From the NCBI GenBank assembly GCA_034769895.1, contig CM068372.1, positions 237,484,343 through 237,548,342 on the forward strand: DNA of 64,000 bases, in the 5' to 3' direction. Source of the stretch: Magicicada septendecula (lineage: Eukaryota > Arthropoda > Insecta > Hemiptera > Cicadidae). This document shows positions 12,609 through 23,053 of this stretch, in pieces. The position numbers and the translations under genes were made by a program. The first letter of the stretch is position 1. Every line of letters begins with the position of its first letter. The notes below the pieces were generated by a model. It was not told the DNA's origin. It worked only from the letters and a program-made list of their open reading frames with translations, and made no database searches.

Positions 12609-12648
12609 CAATGAGAGGTTTTGTGCCGAAGCATAAAAACTCTCATTG
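12609..12648 (-). promoter_or_regulatory. Conserved hairpin next to the polypurine tract (element D)
   Basis: CAATGAGAG pairs with CTCTCATTG, with an inner stem closing on a C(TTCG)G tetraloop when read on the minus strand. Equivalent hairpins with changed but still paired stems occur in A, B, E and F. Confidence 0.75.
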
Positions 12649-15499
12649 ACACACTCATACTTGCTAAAGGGATCAGCCAGGATATGTCGCCACAACCCCC
12701 CTTACGGTTTACAAACAAACATATAATTAACTCACCCCTGGTCCAGTGACTGTGACCGCACCTGAATGACCTTACTGGACTTCTCTCTCGAGATTCCAAC
12801 ACCATAAAGTCAGCCAGGTACTTAACGCCCCTGCTCTGACGCGCTGGCCAGCTCAGGACCGCCGCCACAGCATCACCAAACACTGAAACAACAAATCAAA
12901 ATATCAACTAATGGCCTTATACAATACTATATCCTAACTGATCTGTTTCCCCTTAGCGGTGCTGGTTTGCATTAAGAAGCACTGGGTTTTTTTTTTCTCT
13001 TAACCTCTAACATATATATGAATACATAACCTAACATGATACATATTTTAAATCTCATTCTATCTACTTTCTCTTGTTAACTTTGATTCCAAAATTCAAA
13101 ATATATTCCTCTGATTCTATCAGAATTTAAATAAACATTTCCCATTACCATATTACACATCTCTCTCATCCCCAATTTGCATCTAAAATCTTTAAATTCA
13201 TAAAAGTCTCTTAAACACTAACAAACATAATACAACATAATAAAACATAGTACATTCATAATTCACCTTGTTATTATTACCTTAAGATAAACAATTCGCA
13301 TTTAAGTTTGACCAAAATTTACACACTTTACATCTTTAAACTTGCATATAAAATTAGAAAAATTACATTTTAATCTCAATTTAACTTTTATTAATTAATT
13401 CCCCCCCAAAAAAATTTTTTTTTCAACATTCATTTTACATAACATTTCATTTATTATTCCATTTTACTAATTTGGGTGATTCTCAGTTATTCATAACAAT
13501 TCACTTTCTCAACTTGGCATTTACCCATAATCTTACCCCTTTTATGACTCTAATACTCCCTAACAAATTCTCTAACTAGTATGACACCCATCTATCAAAA
13601 CATCTACCAACCATTCTCTACCTCTAACTTACTACTCTAACTCATTTCGCATCATTCTACCCTTTTAACAAAATACTCTCTACCCCCTTTGTACTCAGGA
13701 TGTGTGCTTCCCTCCCATTGCTCATTCCCTTATCTGGTTCCTGGACTCCCCCTAGGTAACCCTTTCCGGCGCTAATCGGTTCCCTTCTCGCCACAACGCT
13801 TTTCGTTGAGGACTCCTCATCACACCACCCCCCTTACAAAATTACCCATCAACTAATTACTCTCCCAATACATCACTTTCATTTACAAAATATCTCCATT
13901 TTTTTTTTTTATTACCTCAATATAACAATCATTATTCTACATATTTCCCCATAGCTACTGTGTCACTATCAATATTCAAATTCTACATTACTTGTATTTC
14001 ACCTCTTATTCTCTCTAACACCCATCTATACTCAACTTGGACTGACTCAAATGTCTTACTTAAACAATTACTATCACCCAACTTCTATCTTTTACAACCC
14101 ATTGAAAATTTTAACTATCTCAAATTATTTATTTACAATCTTTAAACACATTGAAAACTTATTCTATAAAATATTATTAAATTTTATAATCCTTATCCCT
14201 AACATACTACATGCAATTAACACAATATACGAACCATTTAGTGCACCCATTTCTCAAATCAAAACAAAATTATTTAGTCAGCTCAGTAGCGAGTCATCAT
14301 TATTAAGTTACAGGAAATTTTTTTAATTCGTTACTCCCCTGAGTAACCTCCTTTACCACACACACTATGACCCCCCCTGGACTGTGGCGTCCACAAGGAC
14401 TGAAGTTTTGGAGGAATTTTGTCATCTCCTTGTCCTTGCTTCTGCGTTACATTTTTAAAATACTAGATATCATCATATCTAAAAGTTACAAATTTATACG
14501 CCCTTAATGCGGGTCTATCACCTGGTTAACTGTTCCCACGCGAACAGAGTGATAGCCGCTGTTCCATAGTTCCGGGGATTTCCCCTAAGTCACCCCCCAT
14601 TAATTTCAAATCTATGCCAATTTCAAGCCAACTATGGTCAGGTTTACAATTGCTGCCCGTAGCTGGCTGTCGTCCAAAACCATGATTAGTGCTGGTAAGG
14701 CAGTAATCGCCTGAAAAGGCGGGGAAATCATCTATCATTTCAGGCATGTTCTCTTCATCTTTATGATACACTGCACGGCAATAAATCAACATATAATATG
14801 ACATTATATAACAAAGTGTGCAGTGTATATAACGCCAGTTTGGCCTCCGATGATGGTAACATACCTTGATGTTACCACCAACACTCATCGCTATCTGCAG
14901 AGGCACATGCCACCACTGCAATAGCATACTAATAACTAACTTAACCCTTCTACTGATGAGGTCTCTACTTTCCATAATTATTTCACTTCTATTAACACCA
15001 AACAACCCCTGAAAATTACCCCCATATCTTATATGATAACATAATACACATTTACCTTGAACATTGACATTTTTTTACATTACTAAACAATTCTCCTTTA
15101 AATAATTTTTATAGAAAATTATAAACATTACAATCTGAAATCTTCATCAACTCCTTTATATATCATCATTTAATTATTTATCCCTTACTACAATTAGATT
15201 CCTCAAAAATTTCAAATTTATTATTAACCTATTTATTTTAACAATCATGTTATTCCCCAAACTAAACACAATTTAACATTTATTTATTTATTAGTTATCA
15301 AATTCAAATCTCATAAAATAATTTAAATTCATCATCAAAATTCAATTATATAACATTTTAAATCAATCAAAATATTTTAAACATCTCAAATTATTTGAAT
15401 TCCATCAAGTATTGAAAACACAACATTTTAATTACATTGCTCCAAAACAATTACAACATTCTTGTTATTCATTTAGTCTACCAAAATAATATTAGTATT

Positions 15500-15812
15500 T
15501 TGAATTATGAAAGATATCCGGGCTGTTTGGCCGTGGTCCCTGGTTTAAAACAAAACCAAACGTTTCGGCAGCTCCACTGGCTGCCATCATAAGTGGTATA
15601 AAATTTCTGCACTTTGGGTGTCTACGTGCAGGTCCACAGTACTGTGGGCCTGCACGTAGACACCCAAAGTGGAAATTTTATACCACTGATGATGGCAGCC
15701 AGTGGAGCTGCGGAAATGTTTGGTTTTGTTTTAAACCAGGGACCACGGCCAAACAGCCCGGATATCTATCATAATTCAAATGACACCGGCCGTGAAAGCC
15801 TAAGGAATAATT
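15500..15812. mobile_element. Palindromic Penelope-like or hammerhead-like insertion in element D
   Basis: Two arms of about 130-140 bases are inverted copies meeting at an AGTACT centre near 15640. A tail GACACCGGCCGTGAAAGCCT follows. The 13-bp sequence TAATATTAGTATT flanks it at 15487-15499 and 15813-15825, and the interrupted D sequence matches G when the insert is removed. Each arm has CTGATGA (right, 15686-15692; CTTATGA in the left arm) - stem GGCAGC/GCTGC - GAAA, the layout of a hammerhead ribozyme core. Penelope-like retroelements are known to carry hammerhead motifs and inverted terminal copies; assignment here is inference. Confidence 0.6.
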
Positions 15813-16024
15813 TAATATTAGTATTATTAAGACAATTTCTACTACATACACACATTGTTTACACAACATCTTGTTACAATACAAACACAATTAATTTCAC
15901 TATCAATTATTTACAAATTATTCGTCATTAATTTTTCAGTTTACCACACTTCATTTTCTAAGTTAGCAAGGTCATAACCACAAATTAAAATATTTAATAG
16001 TGTTCATACACTGATTTTTTAATT

Positions 16025-17360
16025 TCAACCTCCATCATCATATAGATATCTAACATATTTAAAACATAAGTCATTTTTGTCCACATACCATTCATTATTA
16101 TTATTATAATGACTATTACCAACATAATATTTGACACCATTCTTATCTATCAATTCATAAAACCCGTCTACATTTGTGATTTTAGTTCTGTCTCTGTAAG
16201 TATTTTTATTCAACATAAAGTCAGTTATTTTCTCATTATACTCTTCTACTATATCAAGTACATCATCAAAATAATTATCCATTTCTATTTTACAAGGTAA
16301 GTACTTTATATCATCTATTTCCTGCAATTCTAACCTCTCTTTCAACTCTTTATAATTTCTCTTTAACTGAAATAATTCTATCTCTCTATCAATACACAAC
16401 TCTCTATCTAAATCTCTCTCACTATAATACCATATCACACTCTCTCTACCATCCCACACAGAGGGCAAAAACTCATAAAAATTCGGGGAACAACTCAAAG
16501 ACCTCATGTCTTCCAATAACAAGGGACTCTTACCCTTCAACAACAACATTTGTAAACACCTTGGTTCACAATAAACCTGGGGAAAATTTACCCTCTGCCA
16601 CCCTTCTACCTCTATACTATCTTTCCACTTTCTCTCTGACTCATAAACACACATTAACATTCCATTATTACATTCTAAAACTTCATCAGTACTCTCAATA
16701 TTTACCCCATTATTCTTTAACATCATATTTTCACTTATATTGTCATAATTCTCACTCCTATTACCTCAGAATTGTAGTTAACATCATTATCATCATTATT
16801 CAATACTTTACTATCTAACACTACTCTTCCACTAATTTGTCATCATTAATATTTGTCATCTAACTTCTTATTCAGTATCTGATTGAATTTACATTCTAAA
16901 TTTTTATTCATTTCATCAATTCTTTTCTCGCAACTGCTACTTATTGATTCTAAGACTTGTTCTGCAAATATATCAAGACGTGTATTAATTTCATTAATGT
17001 GTTTATTAAAATCTGAATTCTGTTGCTTAATTTCATTTCTAATTTCGTCAGATCTACTATTCTGTTCATCTAATTTCTCACTGAAACTACTTTTAATTTC
17101 TTTGATTTCATTTTTCTGTTCATTCATGTTAATATCGTTTACATCAAAACGACTGTTTATTACTTGAAATTGTTTTTATAAAAAAACTCATTACATCATT
17201 GTCGAATTGGCTATTACATTTCTTTGAGGTTGGAGTTGATAGAGTGCCCGAGTCATCTATAGCAGACTTCTTTTGATCGATTTACTGGGGTTGGATGAAC
17301 CTCTGGTTCCCCCATACCAGACGACTCGCTCATTTCAACTACAATCTCGTTATTATCCAT
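16025..17360 (-). pseudogene. Gag-like gene of element D, with frame breaks in the N-terminal half
   Basis: ATG at 17360-17358 starts MDNNEIVVEMSESSG and hits a stop after about 40 codons. The coiled-coil section is open at 17127-16846 (MNEQKNEIKEIKSS..., heptad-like). The C-terminal 233 codons (16726-16025) are intact: ESERKWKDSIEVEGWQRVNF, LLKGKSPLLLEDM, FLPSVWDGRESVIWYYSERD, DREIELFQLKRNYKELKERL, and the end RYLYDDGG followed by the stop. This end and the LKGKSP and REIEL motifs recur in the other elements. No zinc knuckle or enzyme domain. The near-identical copy C shares the same breaks, so they predate the duplication. Confidence 0.7.
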
Positions 17361-17515
17361 TTGTTTAAATTATTTTATTTTTTACTTACTTATAACACAC
17401 ATTCATCAATAACACTGTAACATAACCTTATGTGATTTTACGTACCAAAAAAAAATTTATTTTTCTTTCAAACAACCATTCTGCTCTCCCAGTAGGCCTA
17501 CATTTATATAAAATT

Positions 17516-17533
17516 GTCCCTATTCGGGCGCCA
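17516..17533 (-). promoter_or_regulatory. tRNA-Lys-type primer-binding site, element D
   Basis: TGGCGCCCGAATAGGGAC on the minus strand, identical to copy C at 11442-11425, 1 nt from LTR c. Confidence 0.8.
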
Positions 17534-17534
17534 T

Positions 17535-18705
17535 TGTTACTTTTTATTAACATTTAATTATTTAATATCTGTCTATCGGTACATAACCACTTGTTGACGT
17601 CTGTATGCAGACGCCATCTTTAAAGTTAGCCAACTGAAAACATATGTACTTACCAAAATCGGGTCCTTTTCGGCGAACACAGGAGAACAGAATTATGGCT
17701 GTTTGAAATAAAAAAAGCTTTACTTATTATCCATAATTAAGTTTTATTAACATTTAATTATTTTCTTTCATCATTATTTACTTTTTAAAAGATCATTGAC
17801 AAACTATCTCTTCACATAGAAAAATTGAAACAGGGTATAAAAAATTTTAAATAATAAAATATCAAGAAATTAAATACAACTAAATTTTAAAACAAAACCA
17901 GCCTTCTTTATATACCTACTTTCACTCACGCATACACGCACACAGTTACTTTATACCCTTAGAGATCTCATTTCTTTTTAAAATATAATAATAATGTTAA
18001 ATTTGTGATTTCCATTTTTATTCAAATTTGTTTTATTTCTTTGCTACTTAGCTGATTTTGAGTCTTGAAGACATCGCTTTGCTCTACATGCACATTTTAT
18101 TTTCACTGATAATATTTTCAATTAATAATTGCCGAAACTGTTATTAAATAAAGAAAACTGTCATTCACCTCATTTATGTATTATCTTATCACATTTTTGT
18201 TGTTTTGCGGGCGTGACGAAATTACGCCCAGCCGGCGGACGCGCGAACTGTTTGCGTCCGTAGCTGTTAGATGTTCCTTGCCGACTGCTGAGACGAATGG
18301 CACTACTTTGTGTAGTCGCTGCTGCTGTTCACCAACTTTTCCATTGTGTTAAGTTTGTATTCCTACGCCAGTAGTAGTTTCGTCTAACGCACCCACATTC
18401 CAACGTTGGGATTGTCTCTGACGTAATATGGTTCGATCCGATGTTACATAATCTATTACACAATTTGCAAGTCACTGGAGCTGACCTTGACACATTTTCG
18501 CTTGTTGTTTACTACGTCTTTATAATTTATGCATTATATTTTATAATCACTCCTGCCAATTTCGCTACCAATAAAATTTACCTTTATTGTGACTTTATGT
18601 TTACGTCTCCCAAATTATTATTATTACATCGTAAAAAATGCTATTTACTTTTATTAAAATACAAATTTATTTATTATCCCAGGTAGGCCAAAATGTCCCG
18701 TTACA
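17535..18705 (-). repeat. LTR c, 5' LTR of element D
   Basis: Starts TGTTACTT and ends CCCGTTACA (1171 bp), nearly identical to LTR b. Minus-strand splice donor GGTAAGT at 17654-17648, about 113 nt upstream of the LTR end. It is followed by ATTA (18706-18709), the right target duplication. Confidence 0.85.
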
Positions 18706-18709
18706 ATTA
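18706..18709. repeat. Target-site duplication ATTA, right copy
   Basis: Matches 9224-9227; mariner sequence resumes after it. Confidence 0.75.
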
Positions 18710-18769
18710 GGACACATTCTACAATTGTTGTAATTCTTGCTACAGCGGCTGAAATTAATACGTGTTGTA

Positions 18770-19850
18770 ACCTCTTGGCGAATTTTTCCTGTAGTGAAAG
18801 TAAAAGTGCTTGAAGAACAACATTTTGCTTCAAATTCATTAAAACATTTCCAGAAACATTTGAAATGCTTCAGCAAGCATATAGAGATGATTGTATGAGC
18901 CGAACACAGTGCTACGACTGGTTTACTCGTTTCAAAACAGGAAGAACATCAACCGATCAAAATCCAAGACCTGGTCACCCTTCAGTGTTAATAAGTGACG
19001 ATAAAGTTCACACTATGAGAGTGAAGATCATCGTTTAACTGTACATGAGATTGCCGAGGAATTGGATATCAGCATGGGTTTATGCCATGAAATATAAACA
19101 GGGAAACTGAACGTGCAACGTATCTGAGCAATTCATACTGCGTTTGTTGTCCAATTATCAGAAAGAGAACGCGTTAACATCAGTCAGGAACTTCTTGACC
19201 ATCCCAGTGTCAATGAAAATTTCATCAAAAACAATGTAACAGGGGACGAGACTTGGGCGTACGGTTACGATGTTAAAACGAAGGCACATTCTTCGCAGTG
19301 GGTGGGAAAAGGATCACCTCGACCAAAAAAGCCCGGATGAGTCGGTCAAACACGAAGGTGGTGGTGTTTTGTGACTGGAAAGAGTTGGTTCAACATGAAT
19401 TCGTTCCACGTGGTCAGGCAGTAAATAAGGAGTATTGTAGGGAAGTTTTAAGGCGTTTGAGGGAAGCAGTACACAAGAAGAGGCCAGACCTGTGGAAAGT
19501 TTAGACTTGGGTGTTACAACATGATAACGCACCAGCTCATGCGTCACTCCTTGTCATGGATTATCTGGCGAAAAACAATACGACTGTTTTGCCCCACCCA
19601 CCCACTCTCTAGAATTAGCCCCTGCAGACTTTTTCTGGTTTCCAAAATTGAAGGCGACCTTGAAAGAACGTACGTTGTTTTGAAACTATACAGGAGATCA
19701 AGAAAAATACGGAAGAACAGCTGAGCGCCATTCTAAAAAGTGCGTTCCAGAATTTGAAGAAACGGGAGCGGTGCATTGCCAACGGGGAAATACTTTGAAG
19801 GTGATAAGCATGCATAAAGTTATAAAGGCATTGTAATAAAGTTTTTGTTC
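18770..19850 (+). pseudogene. Mariner transposase, decayed
   Basis: Pieces in several frames follow the mariner order: PETFEMLQQAYRDDCMSRTQ, CYDWFTRFKTGRTSTD, EDHRLTVHEIAEELDIS, then VTGDETWAYGYDVKTKAHSS with the first catalytic Asp, SPRPKKARMSRSNTKVVVF, EFVPRGQAVNKEYCREVLRR (longest open piece, 19298-19504), and LQHDNAPAHASLLVMDYLA with the second Asp. The third catalytic Asp of the SPDLAPADFF motif is replaced (ELAPADFFW is readable after a frame change near 19610). Several stops and frameshifts make it non-functional. Confidence 0.8.
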
Positions 19851-19885
19851 CAAAAGTTCTGTCTTTTTTTTTAACACACCTCGTA

Positions 19886-20345
19886 TGTCTTCTAACAAGA
19901 TTCACATCTGATTTTGTAAAATGTCTTTGTACGCAATACCAGTAAGGCAAATTTCAATACTAATTGGTACAATGAACTGGTCCCCAATTATACCACACTA
20001 TACATTTAACAATAACCAGTTCTGAAACTTTTTGTTATTTCATTTGGATTTTGACTCTTTTTTAAATTTTGTGTTTCATTTCTCTCAAAAATAGATTCAT
20101 CAGTGAATAAACAGAATATTTCAATTTTCTTGTACCCATTGACAAAAATGTAATCTTAACACACAGTCACCTAGTTGAAGATGTTGAATAGTATGCAAAT
20201 GATAAGCATAAGAGTTCTCTTTCTTTGGTGTTCTTCAGATTTTAATCGAGGTACACCTGTTCAATCTGATATCCTTCTGGTACTGAGTTGACGACTCCGC
20301 TGTATCATTTGAATGATATTTTCTTATTCAGATACAGGCTGTTCT
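19886..20345 (-). pseudogene. DDE transposase remnant (IS630/Tc1-like), N-terminal and catalytic part
   Basis: Minus-strand translation shows a helix-turn-helix-like RRISD-TGVPRLKSEEH region, CLFTDESIFERNETQNLKK (the TDES motif carries a catalytic Asp), and after a frameshift CGIIGDQFIVPISIEICLTG followed by LLEDI. The order agrees with a widespread insect transposase family with motifs FSDES...GIIGD...LLEDV...QQDGAP. The mariner at 9134-19883 is inserted between LLEDI and FVQQDG. Stops and frameshifts throughout. Confidence 0.6.
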
Positions 20346-21019
20346 ACATGCTGATTCAGTAAACAAGCAACTATTAGAAATGGCCTGTTAGTTCAGAAAT
20401 TGTGGAAGACCAGAGAATTTTTTTGTTATGAGGTACTCTCCTGTTTGGAAATCTTTGTTGGTATTCATGTTTTGCAGTGTGGGAATTTCTATTACTATAA
20501 CCATACACGAAAACAGTATCTGCACACTCATGTTTTGAAAATTCCATTGGCATCTCGAAATTGGTTTATAAAAAATACTACAAATCATAGATTACAGGTT
20601 AGGTATGATAAATGATTAAGCTACTGTATTAACAGCTGTTTTCTGATATTAACTGAATTTAGAGTCTGAACAGTACACTATTAACAACTGTAATTTTTGC
20701 ATAAACTTTATTCAAACACATTGTTTAAATTATTTTTTTAATTTTTCTATCAATACTAACTAAAATTAATGTCTTTTATTAAAAGAATAAATGAATGTTG
20801 TTAACAAATAAATGGTTTGCATTACATTACAAGAAGAAGAAATTTCTTACATTTTGTTGTTGTGTTTCTTCTTTAATAAAATTTAATTTTTGATAACATT
20901 CATTTATTTTGTATTGACCTTACATCATGTTTCTCAGAATTATTTGTGTATACATTGTATTACAAATTTACATTTTTTTATTGACAACTTGAACAAGTAA
21001 ATTTACATCAAACCTAAAG
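20346..21019. other. Remnant sequence with an inverted copy of 8955-9060
   Basis: No coding sequence supported. The stretch ATTGTATTACAAAT...AAATTTACATCAAACCTA near 20955-21017 is an inverted match of about 8968-9035, suggesting two copies of the old transposon in opposite orientation. Confidence 0.4.
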
Positions 21020-21572
21020 TGTTATGACATCACAAAACAATCTACGTGTTTATCGAACGTTCCAGAGAGATCCAGAATGTAAGCGTGTGGCGTACGTGCT
21101 TGTTGACGCATTTGCTAGACGGTGCGAGAATTCACGCGGCCGCTCTCACTGTGTCAAGGGCGCAAGCAATTACATCATAGTTTAGAGGTAATACACAGTA
21201 TGTGGAATCGTCTAGATTTTCGGCAGGCTATATATACCAGTACTCAATGAAGTTCAATTCAGTATTAGTCGCGATAAATTACAGTGCGGTTGGAGAGTTA
21301 TTATCAGGCAAAATTACTATGTGCATTCAAGTGGTTATTAGTTAAGCGTTGTGTTTTATAATTGGACGGTATATTGTAATACAGTTTGTTTTAATATTAG
21401 TTGACATTTATTTGCGTGTGAACAATTTTTATTTGATTTTCTTATAAGAGACTGTGTTGTTAATTACAAACTGTTTAACTGTGAAAATTAAAGCTGGTGA
21501 TTAAGTGACTTAACTGGTGTCTTGTATTTTGTTTCCACTGTACCTACGACGATCAAGTAGACTGCCGTAACA
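21020..21572 (+). repeat. LTR-like promoter segment, plus strand
   Basis: Starts TGTTATGACATCACAAAACA, has GATCCAGAATGTAAGCGTG, CTATATATACCAGTACTC and TCAGTATTAG, and may end at CTGCCGTAACA (21572). First 340 bases match 7960-7620 in inverse orientation. It may be a solo LTR; I found no target duplication. Confidence 0.45.
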
Positions 21573-23051
21573 GTATTTATAACCACGTTATTTGGTATCC
21601 AAGTCACACAATTTAATAATAATATAAAATTATCTGGTCATCGTGTGGTTTACTGGTCCATTATCAGAAATCAGTGCTGGATATTGTCAATACATAAATC
21701 ATATAAAAAAATATTTTGCATTGTGAATTAACAGAGGTTGTGCACCCAGGCCACCTTCGGTGTGATGTGTTGATATGGGTTCATATGATTTTAATGTATT
21801 AAGAATGTCCAGGAGGATACCACAACATACAAAAAGGTAAAAAAATGGATTTGTTACAAATTCTAGAAATTAAAAAAGCAATAAAAAATAAAAATTTGTC
21901 TAATGAACAAACTGAATTCTCTGTATCCCCTTTATTAAAAGCTGTTATTTAGTTTAGTCAACTTTATATTTTGCATTCAGAGTAGATTTAGTTTTTACAG
22001 ACACTTGAGCTCCTGCAACCCCCCCTCTCCATCTTCACACCTCACACATATTGCGATACACGCCCTAAACAGATGTCCACCACCACCCTTATATCCTCTG
22101 TTTAGTGTTCACTCATCTCTTTGACAATGGCTTATGAAGTTGAAACAGCTGTCAAGAGTTAAATAAAAAACTGTGAAACGTACCAAGTGTAAATATATAT
22201 ATATTTAAAAACCTTTGTATTAATATGTTTCACCAAGTGCCAAATGAGTCATCAATTAATATCGTACTTATGGAATAACTGTGTGGAAAACATAAGAGGA
22301 CATCAACCGATCTATGATGATAATAAAAAGACAGGAATTCAGGCTGTTTAGAGAATAAGTATGTGCAAGGAAATATTCTTAATTAAAGAATAAATTGCAA
22401 ACTTGCAAAAATACTGATTTAGTACTAATACTTTTATTAATCACATATTACTTTGTCACTCTGAACTGTGTGCACTACTGTCAGTTTGCGTTCATCTTTA
22501 AATATCTAACACACTTCTAGTTGTGAAACCTGTACAAACACAGTACCAAAAAGACTGAATCTCAATATAGTTACTACAAAAAGAACAAGGTACTTTTTTT
22601 AACAGTATATAATATTCTTTTGTACAGCATTTTCAATGTAAATGTTACCTCTCTTAGTCACTGACATTCATGAAAAACTAGGAAGAAATACTATATATAT
22701 AGTAACACACACTCTTACTACTAGTACTCACAATCTATCACTGGATGAAAAATGCAATTAAAAAATATGTTAAAACGCATAGCCTATGTACTCAACCAAA
22801 TTTTTGGTGCTATAAATTTTTTTAACACTTTCTTATTTCTTTTAACGTTTCTCTTCACACACATTTCACATGTCATTACATTCCTCACAAAAATTAAACA
22901 AAAAAGAAGTAAAATCACTCATGAAAATTATGTCAGCACGCAGATTGAAAGATAATAACAATTAACTTACACTAAACTTGCTTTATTTTTTTTATAAGAA
23001 TTAACTATGGATTTTTTTTTTTTTTGTAAATAGCACTTAAATAAAAATTAT
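21573..23051. other. Intergenic, mostly nothing recognised
   Basis: No coding region supported. Near 22122-22157 TTGACA...TGTCAA encloses CTTATGAAGTTGAAAC, loosely like a Penelope-type terminal motif, too weak to call. Confidence 0.4.
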
Positions 23052-23053
23052 TA

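Larger units (their letters stand above)
12600..16024 (-). other. 3' untranslated internal region of element D
   Basis: About 3.4 kb with no coding sequence. Reading with the element (right to left) it contains the CAACG-loop-CGTTG hairpin (13794-13808), the roughly 280-base block before the polypurine tract (12603-12880) and the terminal hairpin (12609-12648). A palindromic insertion occupies 15500-15812. ORFs in it (for example 14526-15005 and 12608-12883) have no family support, though the latter overlaps the conserved RNA block. Confidence 0.65.
9134..19883 (+). mobile_element. Mariner-family transposon split by the C/D LTR composite
   Basis: The left end CGAGGTGCATTCAAAAAAAG (9134) and the inverse of the right end (CGAGGTGTGTTAAAAAAAAA from 19883) are matching terminal inverted repeats, each bordered by the TA target duplication (9132-9133 and 19884-19885). 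Without the insertion at 9228-18705 the element is about 1.27 kb, the usual mariner size. The transposase is decayed. The mariner itself sits in an older DDE transposon remnant. Confidence 0.85.

Noticed and set aside
14526-15005. 159-codon minus-strand ORF in the D 3' region
   Set aside because: Not preserved in the aligned region of G and no recognisable domain; overlaps variable non-coding sequence.
19298-19504. 68-codon ORF as an independent small gene
   Set aside because: It is one frame of the decayed mariner transposase.
22122-22157. Another hammerhead-like motif (CTTATGAAG...GAAAC)
   Set aside because: The CTGANGA core is not intact and no stem of useful length could be drawn.
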